Positions 22,720-31,472 of a stretch of DNA of 44,903 nt are shown piece after piece. The DNA comes from an uncultured Oscillospiraceae bacterium. Its GTDB lineage: Bacteria; Bacillota; Clostridia; Oscillospirales; Oscillospiraceae. A program made the position numbers and the translations under genes. Numbering within the stretch: position 1 is the stretch's first letter; each line of letters opens with the position of its first letter. The notes beneath the pieces were generated by a model. That model was not told where the DNA came from. It did no database searches and saw nothing but the letters and a program-made list of their open reading frames with translations. The stretch spans positions 1 through 44,903 of the forward strand of contig CAJUAC010000017.1 of NCBI GenBank assembly GCA_910583885.1, in the 5' to 3' direction.

Positions 22720-22747
22720 ATCCTTTTTTCTCCTGAGAAAAAAGGAT
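22720..22747. repeat. CCTTTTTTC/GAAAAAAGG hairpin before yqfC
   Basis: Arms 22720-22732 and 22735-22747 form a perfect 13-bp inverted repeat (ATCCTTTTTTCTC and its complement) 18 bases before the yqfC start. Related hairpins occur at 34417, 37935 and 40491. Confidence 0.6.
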
Positions 22748-22764
22748 GGATACAGGAGGGACTT

Positions 22765-23049
22765 ATGGAAAAAATGAAGCGGGAAAAGCGTGTGCTGTCG
22801 GAGGCGGCGGAGCTGTTCGACCTGCCGGCGGACCTGGTGGCGGGCCTGCCCCACGTGGAGGTTATGGGCAGCAGCCACTTCTACATGGAGCACCACAGGG
22901 GAATCCTCTCCTATAGCGGGGAGGAGATCGACATCAACGGTGAGGGGATCATTGTCCGCGTCTACGGCAAGGGGCTGGAGCTGGTGAGCATGACCGGCGA
23001 CGCGCTGCGCATCCAAGGGAGCATTTCCCGGGTGGAGTGGGTGAGCTGA
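22765..23049 (+). CDS. yqfC: Sporulation protein YqfC
   Basis: A 94-residue member of the YabP/YqfC family (core LVAGLPHVEVMGSSHFYMEHHRGILSYSGEEI, then VRVYGKGLELVSMTGDALRIQGSI). In Bacillus yqfC is a sigma-E-dependent gene expressed in the mother cell. The ATG at 22765 is chosen because AGGAGGG lies 5 bases upstream; the longer frame to 22600 has no such site. The neighbour yqfD follows after one base, as in other spore formers. Confidence 0.88.
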   Translation: MEKMKREKRVLSEAAELFDLPADLVAGLPHVEVMGSSHFYMEHHRGILSYSGEEIDINGEGIIVRVYGKGLELVSMTGDALRIQGSISRVEWVS

Positions 23050-23050
23050 G

Positions 23051-24235
23051 ATGATGAAGCACGTGGTAAACCTGCTCAAGGGGGAGGTGACGGGCCGGGT
23101 GGAGAGCGGCTTCCCGGAGCGGGTGCTGAATCTGTGCGCGGAATATGGGGTGGTGTTCTGGGACCTGCACTGGGAATCCCCAGTGGCCTTCACCTTCACC
23201 CTGGCCCGGCAGGACTGGAAACGTTTGCGGAAGCTGTCCAAGCGCATCGACTGCGACATGACGGCGGTCAGCTGGCGGGGCGCGCCCTTCTTCGCCGGCA
23301 GGATGCGGCGGCGGTACGCCCTGTGGGTCACGCTGGCGGCCTGCCTGGCGGCGCTGTTCTACGGCTCTTTTTTCATCTGGGACTTTGAGATTGAGGGCAA
23401 TGAGACCGTCTCCCAGCAGGAGATCCTTCGGGCACTGGAAAAATATGGCGTGGGCTTCGGGACCTACGGCATGAGTGTGGACTCCTTCGAGCTGCGCAAC
23501 TATATCCTCCTGGAGATCCCGGAGCTGAGCTATATTGCCGTCAATGTCAACGGCTGCCGGGCTTACGTCCAGGTCCGTGAGCGCACCCCTGCGCCGGAGC
23601 TCGTCAGCCGCCGGGAGCCCGGCAACACGGTGGCCGCCAAGGACGCGCTGATCACCGCCATTGAGCCATGGGATGGGGAGAAGCAGGTCCTGCCGGGGAC
23701 GATGGTGAAGGAGGGGCAGCTGCTCATCTCCGGCGTGGTGCAAAACGACTTCGGCGGCGTGCGCTACCTGCGGGGCATGGGGCGGGTATACGGGCGTACA
23801 TGGTACACCCTCCAGTGCAAGGTGCCCCTAATTGCCCAGCAGAAGGAGCCTACCGGGGACGTCCGCGTCCGCCGTGCCCTCCTGTTGGGAAAAAACCGGA
23901 TAAATTTGTATTTTAACAGTAGCATTTCCGGGGATACTTGTGATAAAATAATAACCTGGAATAAGTGGAGGCTGCCAGGGGACGTGGCACTGCCGGTCAC
24001 GGTGGTGACGGAGGAGCTGCGGCCCTATACCCTGACGGAGCGCAGGCGGACCGAGGAGGAGGCCCTGCGCCTGGCGGACGAGGCGCTGACGGCGCGTCTG
24101 GAGGACTGCCTGGACGATGGGGAGGTCCTCCGGCGGGAGCTGACGGCCCGGGTCGTGGGGGATGCGCTGCTGGTCACGCTCTCGGCGGAGTGCTCCGAGC
24201 AGGTGGGCAGGCTCGTTGAGATCCCAAAGGAGTAG
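23051..24235 (+). CDS. yqfD: Sporulation protein YqfD
   Basis: A 394-residue membrane protein matching YqfD (stage IV sporulation type). It has an N-terminal cytosolic domain to about 87, one TM helix near 88-110 (YALWVTLAACLAALFYGSFFIW), then an extracytoplasmic part opening FEIEGNETVSQQEILRALEKYGV, a POTRA-like start as in other YqfD proteins. It is coupled to yqfC and followed 11 bases later by phoH, the standard order in Clostridia. A lower-GC patch around 23890-23960 is noticeable but the frame is intact. Confidence 0.9.
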   Translation: MMKHVVNLLKGEVTGRVESGFPERVLNLCAEYGVVFWDLHWESPVAFTFTLARQDWKRLRKLSKRIDCDMTAVSWRGAPFFAGRMRRRYALWVTLAACLAALFYGSFFIWDFEIEGNETVSQQEILRALEKYGVGFGTYGMSVDSFELRNYILLEIPELSYIAVNVNGCRAYVQVRERTPAPELVSRREPGNTVAAKDALITAIEPWDGEKQVLPGTMVKEGQLLISGVVQNDFGGVRYLRGMGRVYGRTWYTLQCKVPLIAQQKEPTGDVRVRRALLLGKNRINLYFNSSISGDTCDKIITWNKWRLPGDVALPVTVVTEELRPYTLTERRRTEEEALRLADEALTARLEDCLDDGEVLRRELTARVVGDALLVTLSAECSEQVGRLVEIPKE

Positions 24236-24246
24236 ATGAAAGAGCA

Positions 24247-25218
24247 ATGGAACAAAGGATAGAAATTGACAGGCTGGAGCAGGCGGTGAATATCTTCGGC
24301 TCCTTCGACGAAAACATACGGCTGATTGAGGCGGAGTTCCAGGTGGTTGTAACCAACCGGGACGGGGAGCTGCGCATCAATGGCGAACCGGAGGAGGCCA
24401 TGCTGGCCGCAAAGGCCATCCACGCCCTGCTGACCCTCTCCAGCCGGGGGGAGAGTATCGGGGAGCAGACCGTCCGCTATGTCATCGGCCTAGCCCGCAG
24501 CGGCCAGGAGGAGAAGGTCAGCGAGCTGACGGCGGACGTGATCTGCATCACCGCCAAGGGCCGCCCGGTGAAGGCCAAGACCCTGGGACAGCGGCGGTAT
24601 GTGGAGTCGGTGCTGAAAAATACCGTGACCATCGGTGTGGGCCCCGCCGGGACGGGCAAGACCTATCTGGCGGTGGCCGCCGCCGTGGCGGCCTTCCGGG
24701 ACAAGCAGGTCAACCGGATCATCCTCACCCGCCCCGCAGTGGAGGCCGGGGAGCGGCTGGGGTTCCTGCCCGGGGACCTGCAAAGCAAGGTGGACCCCTA
24801 TCTGCGCCCCCTGTACGACGCCCTCTTCGACATGCTGGGGGCGGAGACCTACCATAAATACGTGGAGCGGGGAAACATCGAGGTAGCCCCCCTGGCCTAC
24901 ATGCGGGGGCGGACGCTGGATGACAGCTTCATTATCCTGGACGAGGCCCAGAACACCAGCCGGGAGCAGATGAAGATGTTCCTCACCCGGATGGGCTTCG
25001 GCTCCAAGGTGGTTATCACGGGGGACGTCACACAGATCGACCTGCCTGCGGACAAGACCTCCGGCTTGAAGGAGGCGGTGCGTGTGCTGCGGAACGTGGA
25101 GGGCATCGGCATCCGGGAGCTGACAGACCAGGACGTGGTGCGCCATGTGATGGTGCAGCGCATCATCAAGGCTTATGACGACTATTACAATTACAACGGC
25201 AAAGGAAAGAAACGCTGA
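24247..25218 (+). CDS. phoH: PhoH family ATPase
   Basis: A 323-residue protein. An N-terminal KH-like region is followed by the PhoH ATPase domain: Walker A GPAGTGKTYLA (about 132-142), RPAVEAGERLGFLPGDLQ, Walker B FIILDEAQN (about 228-236) and TRMGFGSKVVITGD. The PhoH/YlaK group is linked to RNA metabolism and regularly lies next to ybeY and era. Length and motif order are normal. Confidence 0.93.
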   Translation: MEQRIEIDRLEQAVNIFGSFDENIRLIEAEFQVVVTNRDGELRINGEPEEAMLAAKAIHALLTLSSRGESIGEQTVRYVIGLARSGQEEKVSELTADVICITAKGRPVKAKTLGQRRYVESVLKNTVTIGVGPAGTGKTYLAVAAAVAAFRDKQVNRIILTRPAVEAGERLGFLPGDLQSKVDPYLRPLYDALFDMLGAETYHKYVERGNIEVAPLAYMRGRTLDDSFIILDEAQNTSREQMKMFLTRMGFGSKVVITGDVTQIDLPADKTSGLKEAVRVLRNVEGIGIRELTDQDVVRHVMVQRIIKAYDDYYNYNGKGKKR

Positions 25219-25271
25219 ACCGGCTCTAAGGCAGCCGTTCTTTTGAAAGAGAGAAGCAGAAGAAAATTTCC

Positions 25272-25290
25272 CGCAAAACTTCGTTTTGCG
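25272..25290 (+). repeat. Small CTTCG-loop hairpin before ybeY
   Basis: CGCAAAA and TTTTGCG pair around CTTCG, ending 12 bases before the ybeY start and next to its G-rich ribosome-binding site. It could tune translation or terminate phoH transcripts weakly. Confidence 0.5.
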
Positions 25291-25302
25291 TAGGGGGGGG
25301 CT

Positions 25303-25833
25303 ATGATGGCAAAGCGCCACTATATCCCGGTTACGGCGGATGTACCGGGCATCAACGACGGCCTGCGGGCCTTTCTCCGCAAGGCCATCCGTACCGCCTT
25401 AGCGGCAGAGGGGGTGGCATTCCCCTGCGAGGTGGATGTCCTGCTCACAAGTGACCTGGGCATCCACCAGATCAACCGCGATATGCGCCAGGTGGACAGG
25501 CCCACGGACGTGCTCAGCTTCCCGGAGTTCGACCTCTCGCCGGGCATCCTGCCCGGGCCGGAGGACGCCGACCCCGGCACAGGGCTGGTGCCGCTGGGGG
25601 ACATGGTGATCTCCATGGAGCGGGTGCAGGTCCAGGCCAAGGAGTACGGCCACAGCAACCGCCGGGAGCTGGCCTATCTCACGGTTCACTCCGTCCTCCA
25701 CCTGCTGGGGTACGACCACCTGGACGAGGGACCCCAGAAAGCCCGGATGCGCGGGCGCGAGGAGGCCATCATGGCGGAGCTGGGGCTTTCCCGTGCCCCA
25801 TCCAAGGAGACCAGCCCCGGCAGGGGCGAATAA
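25303..25833 (+). CDS. ybeY: rRNA maturation RNase YbeY
   Basis: A 176-residue metal-dependent endoribonuclease acting in 16S rRNA 3' maturation and ribosome quality control. The zinc motif HSVLHLLGYDH (about 129-139) gives the three His ligands (H-x3-H-x5-H), and RPTDVLSFPEFD is the other conserved patch. Two adjacent ATGs (25303, 25306) are possible starts behind a G-rich ribosome-binding site. It sits between phoH and era. The diacylglycerol kinase and cytidine deaminase genes often found here are absent. Confidence 0.95.
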   Translation: MMAKRHYIPVTADVPGINDGLRAFLRKAIRTALAAEGVAFPCEVDVLLTSDLGIHQINRDMRQVDRPTDVLSFPEFDLSPGILPGPEDADPGTGLVPLGDMVISMERVQVQAKEYGHSNRRELAYLTVHSVLHLLGYDHLDEGPQKARMRGREEAIMAELGLSRAPSKETSPGRGE

Positions 25834-25886
25834 AATAAACCGGCACGCTCAATGCCGGATCAAAAGAAAGTTGAGGATTACCTCCC

Positions 25887-26783
25887 ATGAATGACATCAA
25901 ACAGACAGCTATGATCACCATTGCCGGCCGGCCCAATGTGGGCAAGTCCACCCTGACCAACGCCCTGGTGGGCGAAAAGATCGCCATTGTCTCCTCCAAG
26001 CCACAGACTACCCGCAACCGCATCTGCGGCGTGGTCAACCGGGGGGACACCCAGTTTATCCTGCTGGACACCCCCGGCTTCCACCGGGCCAGGACACGGC
26101 TGGGGGACTATATGGTGAAGGTCGTGCGGGAATCCGTGGCGGATGTGGACGGGGTGTGCCTGATGGTAGAGCCCATCGCCAAGGTGGGCGCGCCGGAGCT
26201 GGCCCTCATTGACCGCATCCGGGAGGAGCAGCTTCCCGCCGTACTGGTCATTAACAAGATCGATACCGTGGAGAAGCCCCACCTGCTGGAGGTCATGGCC
26301 GCCTACAGCGCGGCCTATGCCTTTGACGCCATGATCCCGATCTCCGCCCAGGAGAAGGACGGCCTGGACGTGCTCATGGAGCAGCTGGCCAAGTATGCCG
26401 CCCCCGGCCCCCAGCTCTTCCCGGACGGCATGACCACTGACCAGCCGGAACGGCAGATTGTGGCGGAGATCGTGCGGGAGAAGCTGCTGCGCAACCTGGA
26501 CAAGGAGGTCCCCCACGGCACAGCCATCGAGGTGACGAGGTTCTCTGAGCGGGACAGCGGCATCATCGACCTGGATGTGACCATCTATTGTGAGAAGGCC
26601 AGCCACAAGGGCATTATCATCGGCAAAAATGGGGCTGCACTGAAGAAAATCGCCTCCCACGCCCGGGAGGACATCGAGCGCTTCATGGGCGCGAAGGTCT
26701 ACATGGAGACCTGGGTAAAGGTGAAGGAGAACTGGCGGGACAATCTCAATTATGTCCGCTCCTTCGGCTACGACGAGCAATAA
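25887..26783 (+). CDS. era: GTPase Era
   Basis: A 298-residue GTPase with G1 GRPNVGKST (14-22), a switch I with TTRN, G3 DTPGF (about 60-64), G4 NKID and G5 SAQ. A C-terminal KH domain carries GKNGAALKKIASHAREDIER. Era binds the 3' end of 16S rRNA and couples 30S maturation to growth. Length and order of motifs are normal. It is followed 12 bases later by an acetyltransferase gene. Confidence 0.97.
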   Translation: MNDIKQTAMITIAGRPNVGKSTLTNALVGEKIAIVSSKPQTTRNRICGVVNRGDTQFILLDTPGFHRARTRLGDYMVKVVRESVADVDGVCLMVEPIAKVGAPELALIDRIREEQLPAVLVINKIDTVEKPHLLEVMAAYSAAYAFDAMIPISAQEKDGLDVLMEQLAKYAAPGPQLFPDGMTTDQPERQIVAEIVREKLLRNLDKEVPHGTAIEVTRFSERDSGIIDLDVTIYCEKASHKGIIIGKNGAALKKIASHAREDIERFMGAKVYMETWVKVKENWRDNLNYVRSFGYDEQ

Positions 26784-26795
26784 GAGGAGCAAACA

Positions 26796-27344
26796 ATGGA
26801 CTATATAAGTAAAACCATCCTGCTGGGGAACGGGAAATCCTGCACGATCCGCCGGGCGGAAGAGGCGGACGCGGAGCTGATGATTTCCTATTTGAAGACA
26901 GTTGCCAGGGAGACGCCCTATTTGATGCGGGAGCCGGAGGAGATCACGATCACCCCGGAAATGGAGCGGGAATTCATCCGGCAGAAGAGGGAGGCCGGCG
27001 GCGAGCTGCTGCTGCTGGCCTTTGTGGACGGGGAGCTCGCAGGGAACTGTTCTGTCAGCGCCGTGTCCGCCAACAGCAGGACGCGCCACCGGTGCGATGT
27101 GGCTGTTGCCTTATACCAGGCATTCTGCGGCATGGGGATCGGCACGGCGATGATGGAGGAGCTCCTTGCCGCCGCCCAGGCCGCGGGGTACGAGCAGGCG
27201 GAGCTGGAGGTCGTCTCCACCAACAACCCGGCCATCAGCCTGTACTGGAAGCTGGGCTTCGCTGCCACGGGGACGATACCCCAGGCCATCAAGTACCAGG
27301 ACGGGAGCTATGCGGACCTGCTGTTCATGTTGAAAAATCTGTAG
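26796..27344 (+). CDS. GNAT family N-acetyltransferase
   Basis: A 182-residue acetyl-CoA-dependent acetyltransferase. The GNAT fold is shown by LAGNCSVSAVSANSRTRHRCDVAVALYQAFCGMGIGTAMMEELLAAA (motif A with xxCGMGIG for the pyrophosphate of CoA) and NNPAISLYWKLGF (motif B). The substrate cannot be predicted. It is inserted between era and yqzL/recO and read in the same direction with a GAGGAGC site, so it is probably part of the same transcript. Confidence 0.88.
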   Translation: MDYISKTILLGNGKSCTIRRAEEADAELMISYLKTVARETPYLMREPEEITITPEMEREFIRQKREAGGELLLLAFVDGELAGNCSVSAVSANSRTRHRCDVAVALYQAFCGMGIGTAMMEELLAAAQAAGYEQAELEVVSTNNPAISLYWKLGFAATGTIPQAIKYQDGSYADLLFMLKNL

Positions 27345-27413
27345 GTTCCCCCACAACTTGCCACTCATATCCGGCCGCCTTCTGCCCACCATAAAAGCGG
27401 GAGGACGGGAGCT

Positions 27414-27509
27414 ATGGCTGATGGATATTGGGATCTGTTTTGGGAGACCGGCGCGCCGGAGTTCTATATGCTGCGCAGGCGGCAGGAGGACGGCATACAG
27501 GCTGGTTAA
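27414..27509 (+). CDS. YqzL-like small protein
   Basis: A 31-residue ORF, MADGYWDLFWETGAPEFYML then RRRQEDGIQAG. It matches the short YqzL family, whose members share a W-x-LF-x-x-TG-x-x-x-x-YL(L) core and lie between era and recO in Firmicutes. A GGGAGGACGGGAG site precedes the ATG. Function is unknown. Confidence 0.7.
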   Translation: MADGYWDLFWETGAPEFYMLRRRQEDGIQAG

Positions 27510-27555
27510 ATGACGGCGGCGGCGCCCTGCCGCCGCCTACATAGAAGGAGCGCAC

Positions 27556-28332
27556 ATGGCGGGAGAACGCACGGTGGTAAAAGGGATCGTCCTGCGCGGC
27601 GTGGATACCAAGGAGAGCGACAAAATATTGACCGTCCTGACGCCCCATGGGAAGCTGCCAGTCATCGCCAAGGGGGCCCGGGGGCGGAAGAGCCGCGTCA
27701 CCGCCTGCACCCAGCTGCTGGCTTACTCCGAGCTCACCCTCAGCGAGAGCCGGGGATGGCAGTATCTCAGCGAGGGGAGCACCATCGAGCTGTTTGCCGG
27801 GGTCCGGGAGGACATTGAGCTGTTGAGCCTGGCCAGCTACTTTGCAGAGCTGGCGGAGGCGGCGGCGGTGGAGGAGGCGGAGAGCGGGGGACTGCTGTCC
27901 CTGCTGCTCAACGCCCTGTACGCCCTGGGGACGCTGAAAAAGCCCCCGGCGCTGGTCAAGGCGGCCTTTGAGCTGAAGCTCATGAGCCAAGCCGGCTTTG
28001 AACCCCTGGCGGATGCCTGCGCCTACTGCGGCGCGGCAGAGCCGGAGGAGCCGCTGCTGGATGTGCGGGAGGGCGTGCTGCGCTGCAAACGGTGCGGGAG
28101 GGGGGAGAGTGGGATGCCGCTCTCCCCTGGGGCCCTGGCCGCCCTGCGGCGGGTGCTCTATGGGGATGTCAAGCGGCTGTACAGCTTCACCCTGGCCCCG
28201 GGGGATCTCAAACGGCTGGGGGACGCAGCAGAGGCCTACGTCCACGCCACACTGGAGCGCGGGTTCCAGACGCTGGATTTTTACAAGAGCCTCATGCGGC
28301 CAGCAGATCCCCGGCAGGACAAGGGACGATAA
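27556..28332 (+). CDS. recO: DNA repair protein RecO
   Basis: A 258-residue protein with an N-terminal OB fold (VVKGIVLRGVDTKESDKILTVLTPHGKL, then AKGARGRKSR) and a helical C-terminal part containing a four-cysteine zinc site: CAYC (about 155-158) and CKRC (about 177-180). RecO helps RecR load RecA onto SSB-coated DNA in gap and break repair. Length is normal. It follows the yqzL-like gene after 46 bases. Confidence 0.95.
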   Translation: MAGERTVVKGIVLRGVDTKESDKILTVLTPHGKLPVIAKGARGRKSRVTACTQLLAYSELTLSESRGWQYLSEGSTIELFAGVREDIELLSLASYFAELAEAAAVEEAESGGLLSLLLNALYALGTLKKPPALVKAAFELKLMSQAGFEPLADACAYCGAAEPEEPLLDVREGVLRCKRCGRGESGMPLSPGALAALRRVLYGDVKRLYSFTLAPGDLKRLGDAAEAYVHATLERGFQTLDFYKSLMRPADPRQDKGR

Positions 28333-28376
28333 GTATTCTTCTTCAAGGATATAACAAAGAGTTTTTAAAAACCAGC

Positions 28377-28409
28377 GGGATGTATGCCCGATGGCGCATA
28401 CATCCCTTT
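28377..28409 (+). terminator. Hairpin between recO and mutS2
   Basis: GGGATGTATGC (28377-28387) and GCATACATCCC (28396-28406) are perfectly complementary, followed by TTTA. It is probably a terminator or attenuator after recO. It also lies within a longer upstream frame of mutS2, supporting the later start for mutS2. Confidence 0.65.
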
Positions 28410-28437
28410 AGAACGACGATTGACACGGAGCGTAACA

Positions 28438-30822
28438 ATGAGCGAATTATTTGATAAATCCATCCGCACCCTGGAGCTCCCGGCGGTTTTGCGGATGCTG
28501 GCAGACCAGACCAACAGCGCGGAGGCCCGGGAACGGGCCCTGGCTGTTGTGCCGCTGACGGACCGGGAGGACGTATCGCGCCTCCAGGACGAGACGGACG
28601 CCGCCCGGGACATGCTGGGCACCAAGGGCAGCCCCGCCTTCTCCAGCATCAAGCCGGTGGCGGAGAGCCTCTACCGGGCCGACCACGGCGGCGCGCTGAA
28701 CACCCGGGAGCTGATGGATATTGCACTGGTCCTGCGCTGCGCCCGGCGGGTGCGGGACTACTTCAGCGACGAGGGCAAAAAGGGCCCTCTCGACTACCTC
28801 TTCTGCGCCCTGCGGGGCAACCGTTTCCTGGAGGAGCGGATCACCGGCGCCATCCTGGAGGAGGACGTGATTGCCGACACCGCCAGCCCGGAATTGGCGG
28901 ACATCCGCCGCCACAAGCGGGTGGCGGCCACCAAGGGCCGGCAGATTTTGCAGAAAATCATCTCCTCCCAGAGCTACAGCAAGGTGTTGCAGGAGGCCAT
29001 CATCACCCAGCGGGACGGCCGGTTCGTGGTGCCGGTCAAGGCGGAGTTCCGGGGGAGCCTGCCGGGGCTGGTCCACGACGTGTCCTCCAGCGGGGCCACC
29101 CTCTTTGTGGAGCCCATGGGGGTGGTGCAGGCCAACAATGAGCTCAAGGAGCTGGAGGCCAAGGAGAAAAAGGAGATTGAGCGGATTTTGCGGGAGCTGT
29201 CCGCCATGGCGGCGGACAGCCATAACGATATCCTGTCTGATTACGACATCCTGGTGCGGCTGGACCTGATTTTTGCCCGGGGCCAGCTCAGCTACCGCAT
29301 GGATGCCAGCCGCCCCGAGATCCGCCGGGACGGGGGTGTATACCTGCGCCGGGCCCGCCACCCGCTGCTGGACAGCGGCAAGGCTGTGCCCATCGACGTG
29401 GAGCTGGGCCGGGGGTTTGACACCCTGGTCATTACCGGCCCCAACACCGGCGGTAAGACAGTCAGCCTGAAAACCCTGGGCCTGCTGACCCTGATGGCCC
29501 AGTGCGGCCTCCATATCCCCACCGGCAGCGGCAGTGTGGTGAGTGTCTTTGACCGGGTCCTGGCGGATATCGGCGACGAGCAGAGCATCGAGCAGAGCCT
29601 ATCCACCTTTTCCGCCCACATGGTCAACATTGTCCGGATCCTGGAAGAGGCGGACGGCCACAGCCTGATCCTCTTCGACGAGCTGGGGGCCGGCACCGAC
29701 CCCATCGAGGGCGCGGCCCTGGCCATTGCCATCATCCAGCATGTACGCGGCCAGGGGGCCCGGGTAGCCGCTACCACCCACTATGCGGAGCTGAAAACCT
29801 TCGCCATGACCACGGCGGGGGTGGAGAACGCCAGCTGCGAGTTTGACGTGGAGACCCTGCGGCCCACCTATAAGCTGCTCACCGGCATCCCCGGCAAATC
29901 CAACGCCTTTGCCATCTCCCAGCGGCTGGGGCTGGATCCGGCGGTGATCGAGACCGCCCGCGCCCAGATGGACAGCGAGTCCATCCGCTTTGAGGATGTG
30001 CTCACCCAGCTGGAGGAGAAGCGGCAGCGGCTGGAGAAGGACCAGTCTGAGGCGGAGCGGCTGCGCGTACAGCGGGAGGCGGACGCCAAGCGGGCCAGGG
30101 AGTTCCGCGAGCAGATGGAGCGGGCCAAGGAGAACGCCCGCACCAGGGGTGAGGCCGAGGCCCGGCGGATTGTCCGGGAGGCCCGTGCCCAGGCGGACGC
30201 GGTGTTCGAGGAGCTGGACCGGCTGCGCCGCCAGCAGGAGAAGGCGGCAGGCTGGCAGAACATCAACGACGCCCGGGCCGCTATCCGCGGCCAGCTCAAC
30301 CAGGCGGAGGAGCAGCTCCATTTCCAGGAGGAGCGGGAGCCCATCCCCGCCCCCAGCCGCCCCATCCGGGAGGGGGATCTGGTGGAGCTGGGGGGCACCC
30401 GGAAGCAGGCGGTTGTCACCGCTGTGAACGGGGAAAAGCTCCAGCTGCTGGCTGGGAACATGAAGCTCACCGTCAAGGCCGGGGAGGTCCGGCTGGTGGA
30501 GGAGGCCGAGGTCCGGGAGAAGAAGGAGGCCAAGCGGCAGGTTCAGACCAACATCCGCCTGGCCGGGGCCCGGGCAGCGGTGAACGAGCTGGATATCCGG
30601 GGGCTGATGACCGACGAGGCGGACTTGGCGGTGGACCAGTTTTTGGACAACGCCGTCATGGGCAAGCTGAACGTCGTCACCATCATCCACGGCAAGGGCA
30701 CCGGCGCACTGCGCAAGGCCGTCCATCAGCAGCTCAAGCGCCACCCGTCGGTAAAGGGCTTCCGTTTGGGCCGCTACGGCGAAGGCGAGGACGGCGTGAC
30801 GGTGGTAGAGCTGCGGCAGTAG
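28438..30822 (+). CDS. mutS2: MutS2-family ATPase/endonuclease
   Basis: A 794-residue MutS2. It has a MutS-like core and lever, an ATPase domain with Walker A GPNTGGKTVSLKTLG (about 335-349), the LFDELGAGTDP box (about 414-424), a long charged coiled coil (about 500-620), and a C-terminal Smr nuclease domain with ELDIRG near 716 and HGKGTGALR near 745. MutS2 lacks the mismatch-recognition domain. It is known for suppressing recombination and for rescuing collided ribosomes. The start at 28438 was chosen because the region before it forms a terminator hairpin and lacks conservation; GGAG lies 8 bases upstream. Confidence 0.95.
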   Translation: MSELFDKSIRTLELPAVLRMLADQTNSAEARERALAVVPLTDREDVSRLQDETDAARDMLGTKGSPAFSSIKPVAESLYRADHGGALNTRELMDIALVLRCARRVRDYFSDEGKKGPLDYLFCALRGNRFLEERITGAILEEDVIADTASPELADIRRHKRVAATKGRQILQKIISSQSYSKVLQEAIITQRDGRFVVPVKAEFRGSLPGLVHDVSSSGATLFVEPMGVVQANNELKELEAKEKKEIERILRELSAMAADSHNDILSDYDILVRLDLIFARGQLSYRMDASRPEIRRDGGVYLRRARHPLLDSGKAVPIDVELGRGFDTLVITGPNTGGKTVSLKTLGLLTLMAQCGLHIPTGSGSVVSVFDRVLADIGDEQSIEQSLSTFSAHMVNIVRILEEADGHSLILFDELGAGTDPIEGAALAIAIIQHVRGQGARVAATTHYAELKTFAMTTAGVENASCEFDVETLRPTYKLLTGIPGKSNAFAISQRLGLDPAVIETARAQMDSESIRFEDVLTQLEEKRQRLEKDQSEAERLRVQREADAKRAREFREQMERAKENARTRGEAEARRIVREARAQADAVFEELDRLRRQQEKAAGWQNINDARAAIRGQLNQAEEQLHFQEEREPIPAPSRPIREGDLVELGGTRKQAVVTAVNGEKLQLLAGNMKLTVKAGEVRLVEEAEVREKKEAKRQVQTNIRLAGARAAVNELDIRGLMTDEADLAVDQFLDNAVMGKLNVVTIIHGKGTGALRKAVHQQLKRHPSVKGFRLGRYGEGEDGVTVVELRQ

Positions 30823-30834
30823 GGGATTTCGGGA

Positions 30835-31380
30835 ATGTTATATCTAAGGCCATATAAAAAAGGGGACGCGGAGGTTATTATTTCATGGTGCAGGGATGAA
30901 GCCCTTTTTAGAAAATGGACGGGGGACAGATATCCCTCCTACCCCATCACGGCAGACGACATGAATCACAAATATTTTGATTGTAATGGCGATTGCGCGG
31001 AGACGGATACCTTTTGTCCCCTGACAGCCTGCGATGAAAACGGCATTGCGGGGCATTTCATCATGAAAACTGTCGGCGGCAGCCATCGCATCCTGCGAAT
31101 CAGTTTTGTGATTGTGGACGATCAGAAGCGGGGACGCGGCTATGGCAGGGAAATGATCCGGCTTGCGTTGGAATCCGCCTTCCGCATTGCGGGGGCCGAA
31201 CGAGTGACCCTGGGCGTATTTGAGAATAACAAGCCTGCTTATGCCTGTTACCAAGCCCTGGGGTTCCGCCCGGTTCCGACGGAGCAGCCGAGGGAATGCG
31301 AGGTGTTGGGGGAGATGTGGAACATCATCGAGTTAGCCGTCAACCGGAGCGACTATTTGCCGGGAGGGTGCGTGGTTTAA
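30835..31380 (+). CDS. GNAT family N-acetyltransferase (RimJ/RimL-like)
   Basis: A 181-residue acetyltransferase opening LYLRPYKKGDAEVIISWCRDE, with the CoA motif QKRGRGYGREMIRLAL and motif B ENNKPAYACYQALGF. It resembles RimJ/RimL-type enzymes that acetylate protein N-termini or small amines; the substrate is unknown. The base composition is noticeably more A+T-rich than the adjoining mutS2 and LUD genes, hinting at recent acquisition. It begins 12 bases after mutS2. Confidence 0.85.
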   Translation: MLYLRPYKKGDAEVIISWCRDEALFRKWTGDRYPSYPITADDMNHKYFDCNGDCAETDTFCPLTACDENGIAGHFIMKTVGGSHRILRISFVIVDDQKRGRGYGREMIRLALESAFRIAGAERVTLGVFENNKPAYACYQALGFRPVPTEQPRECEVLGEMWNIIELAVNRSDYLPGGCVV

Positions 31381-31472
31381 GGCGGATCCTATGGAATGTT
31401 ATCCTGACCAAACTATTTATTTAGATCATTGATAGAACCCCAAAACATACTGGACGAAAGGAAGAACAAACG

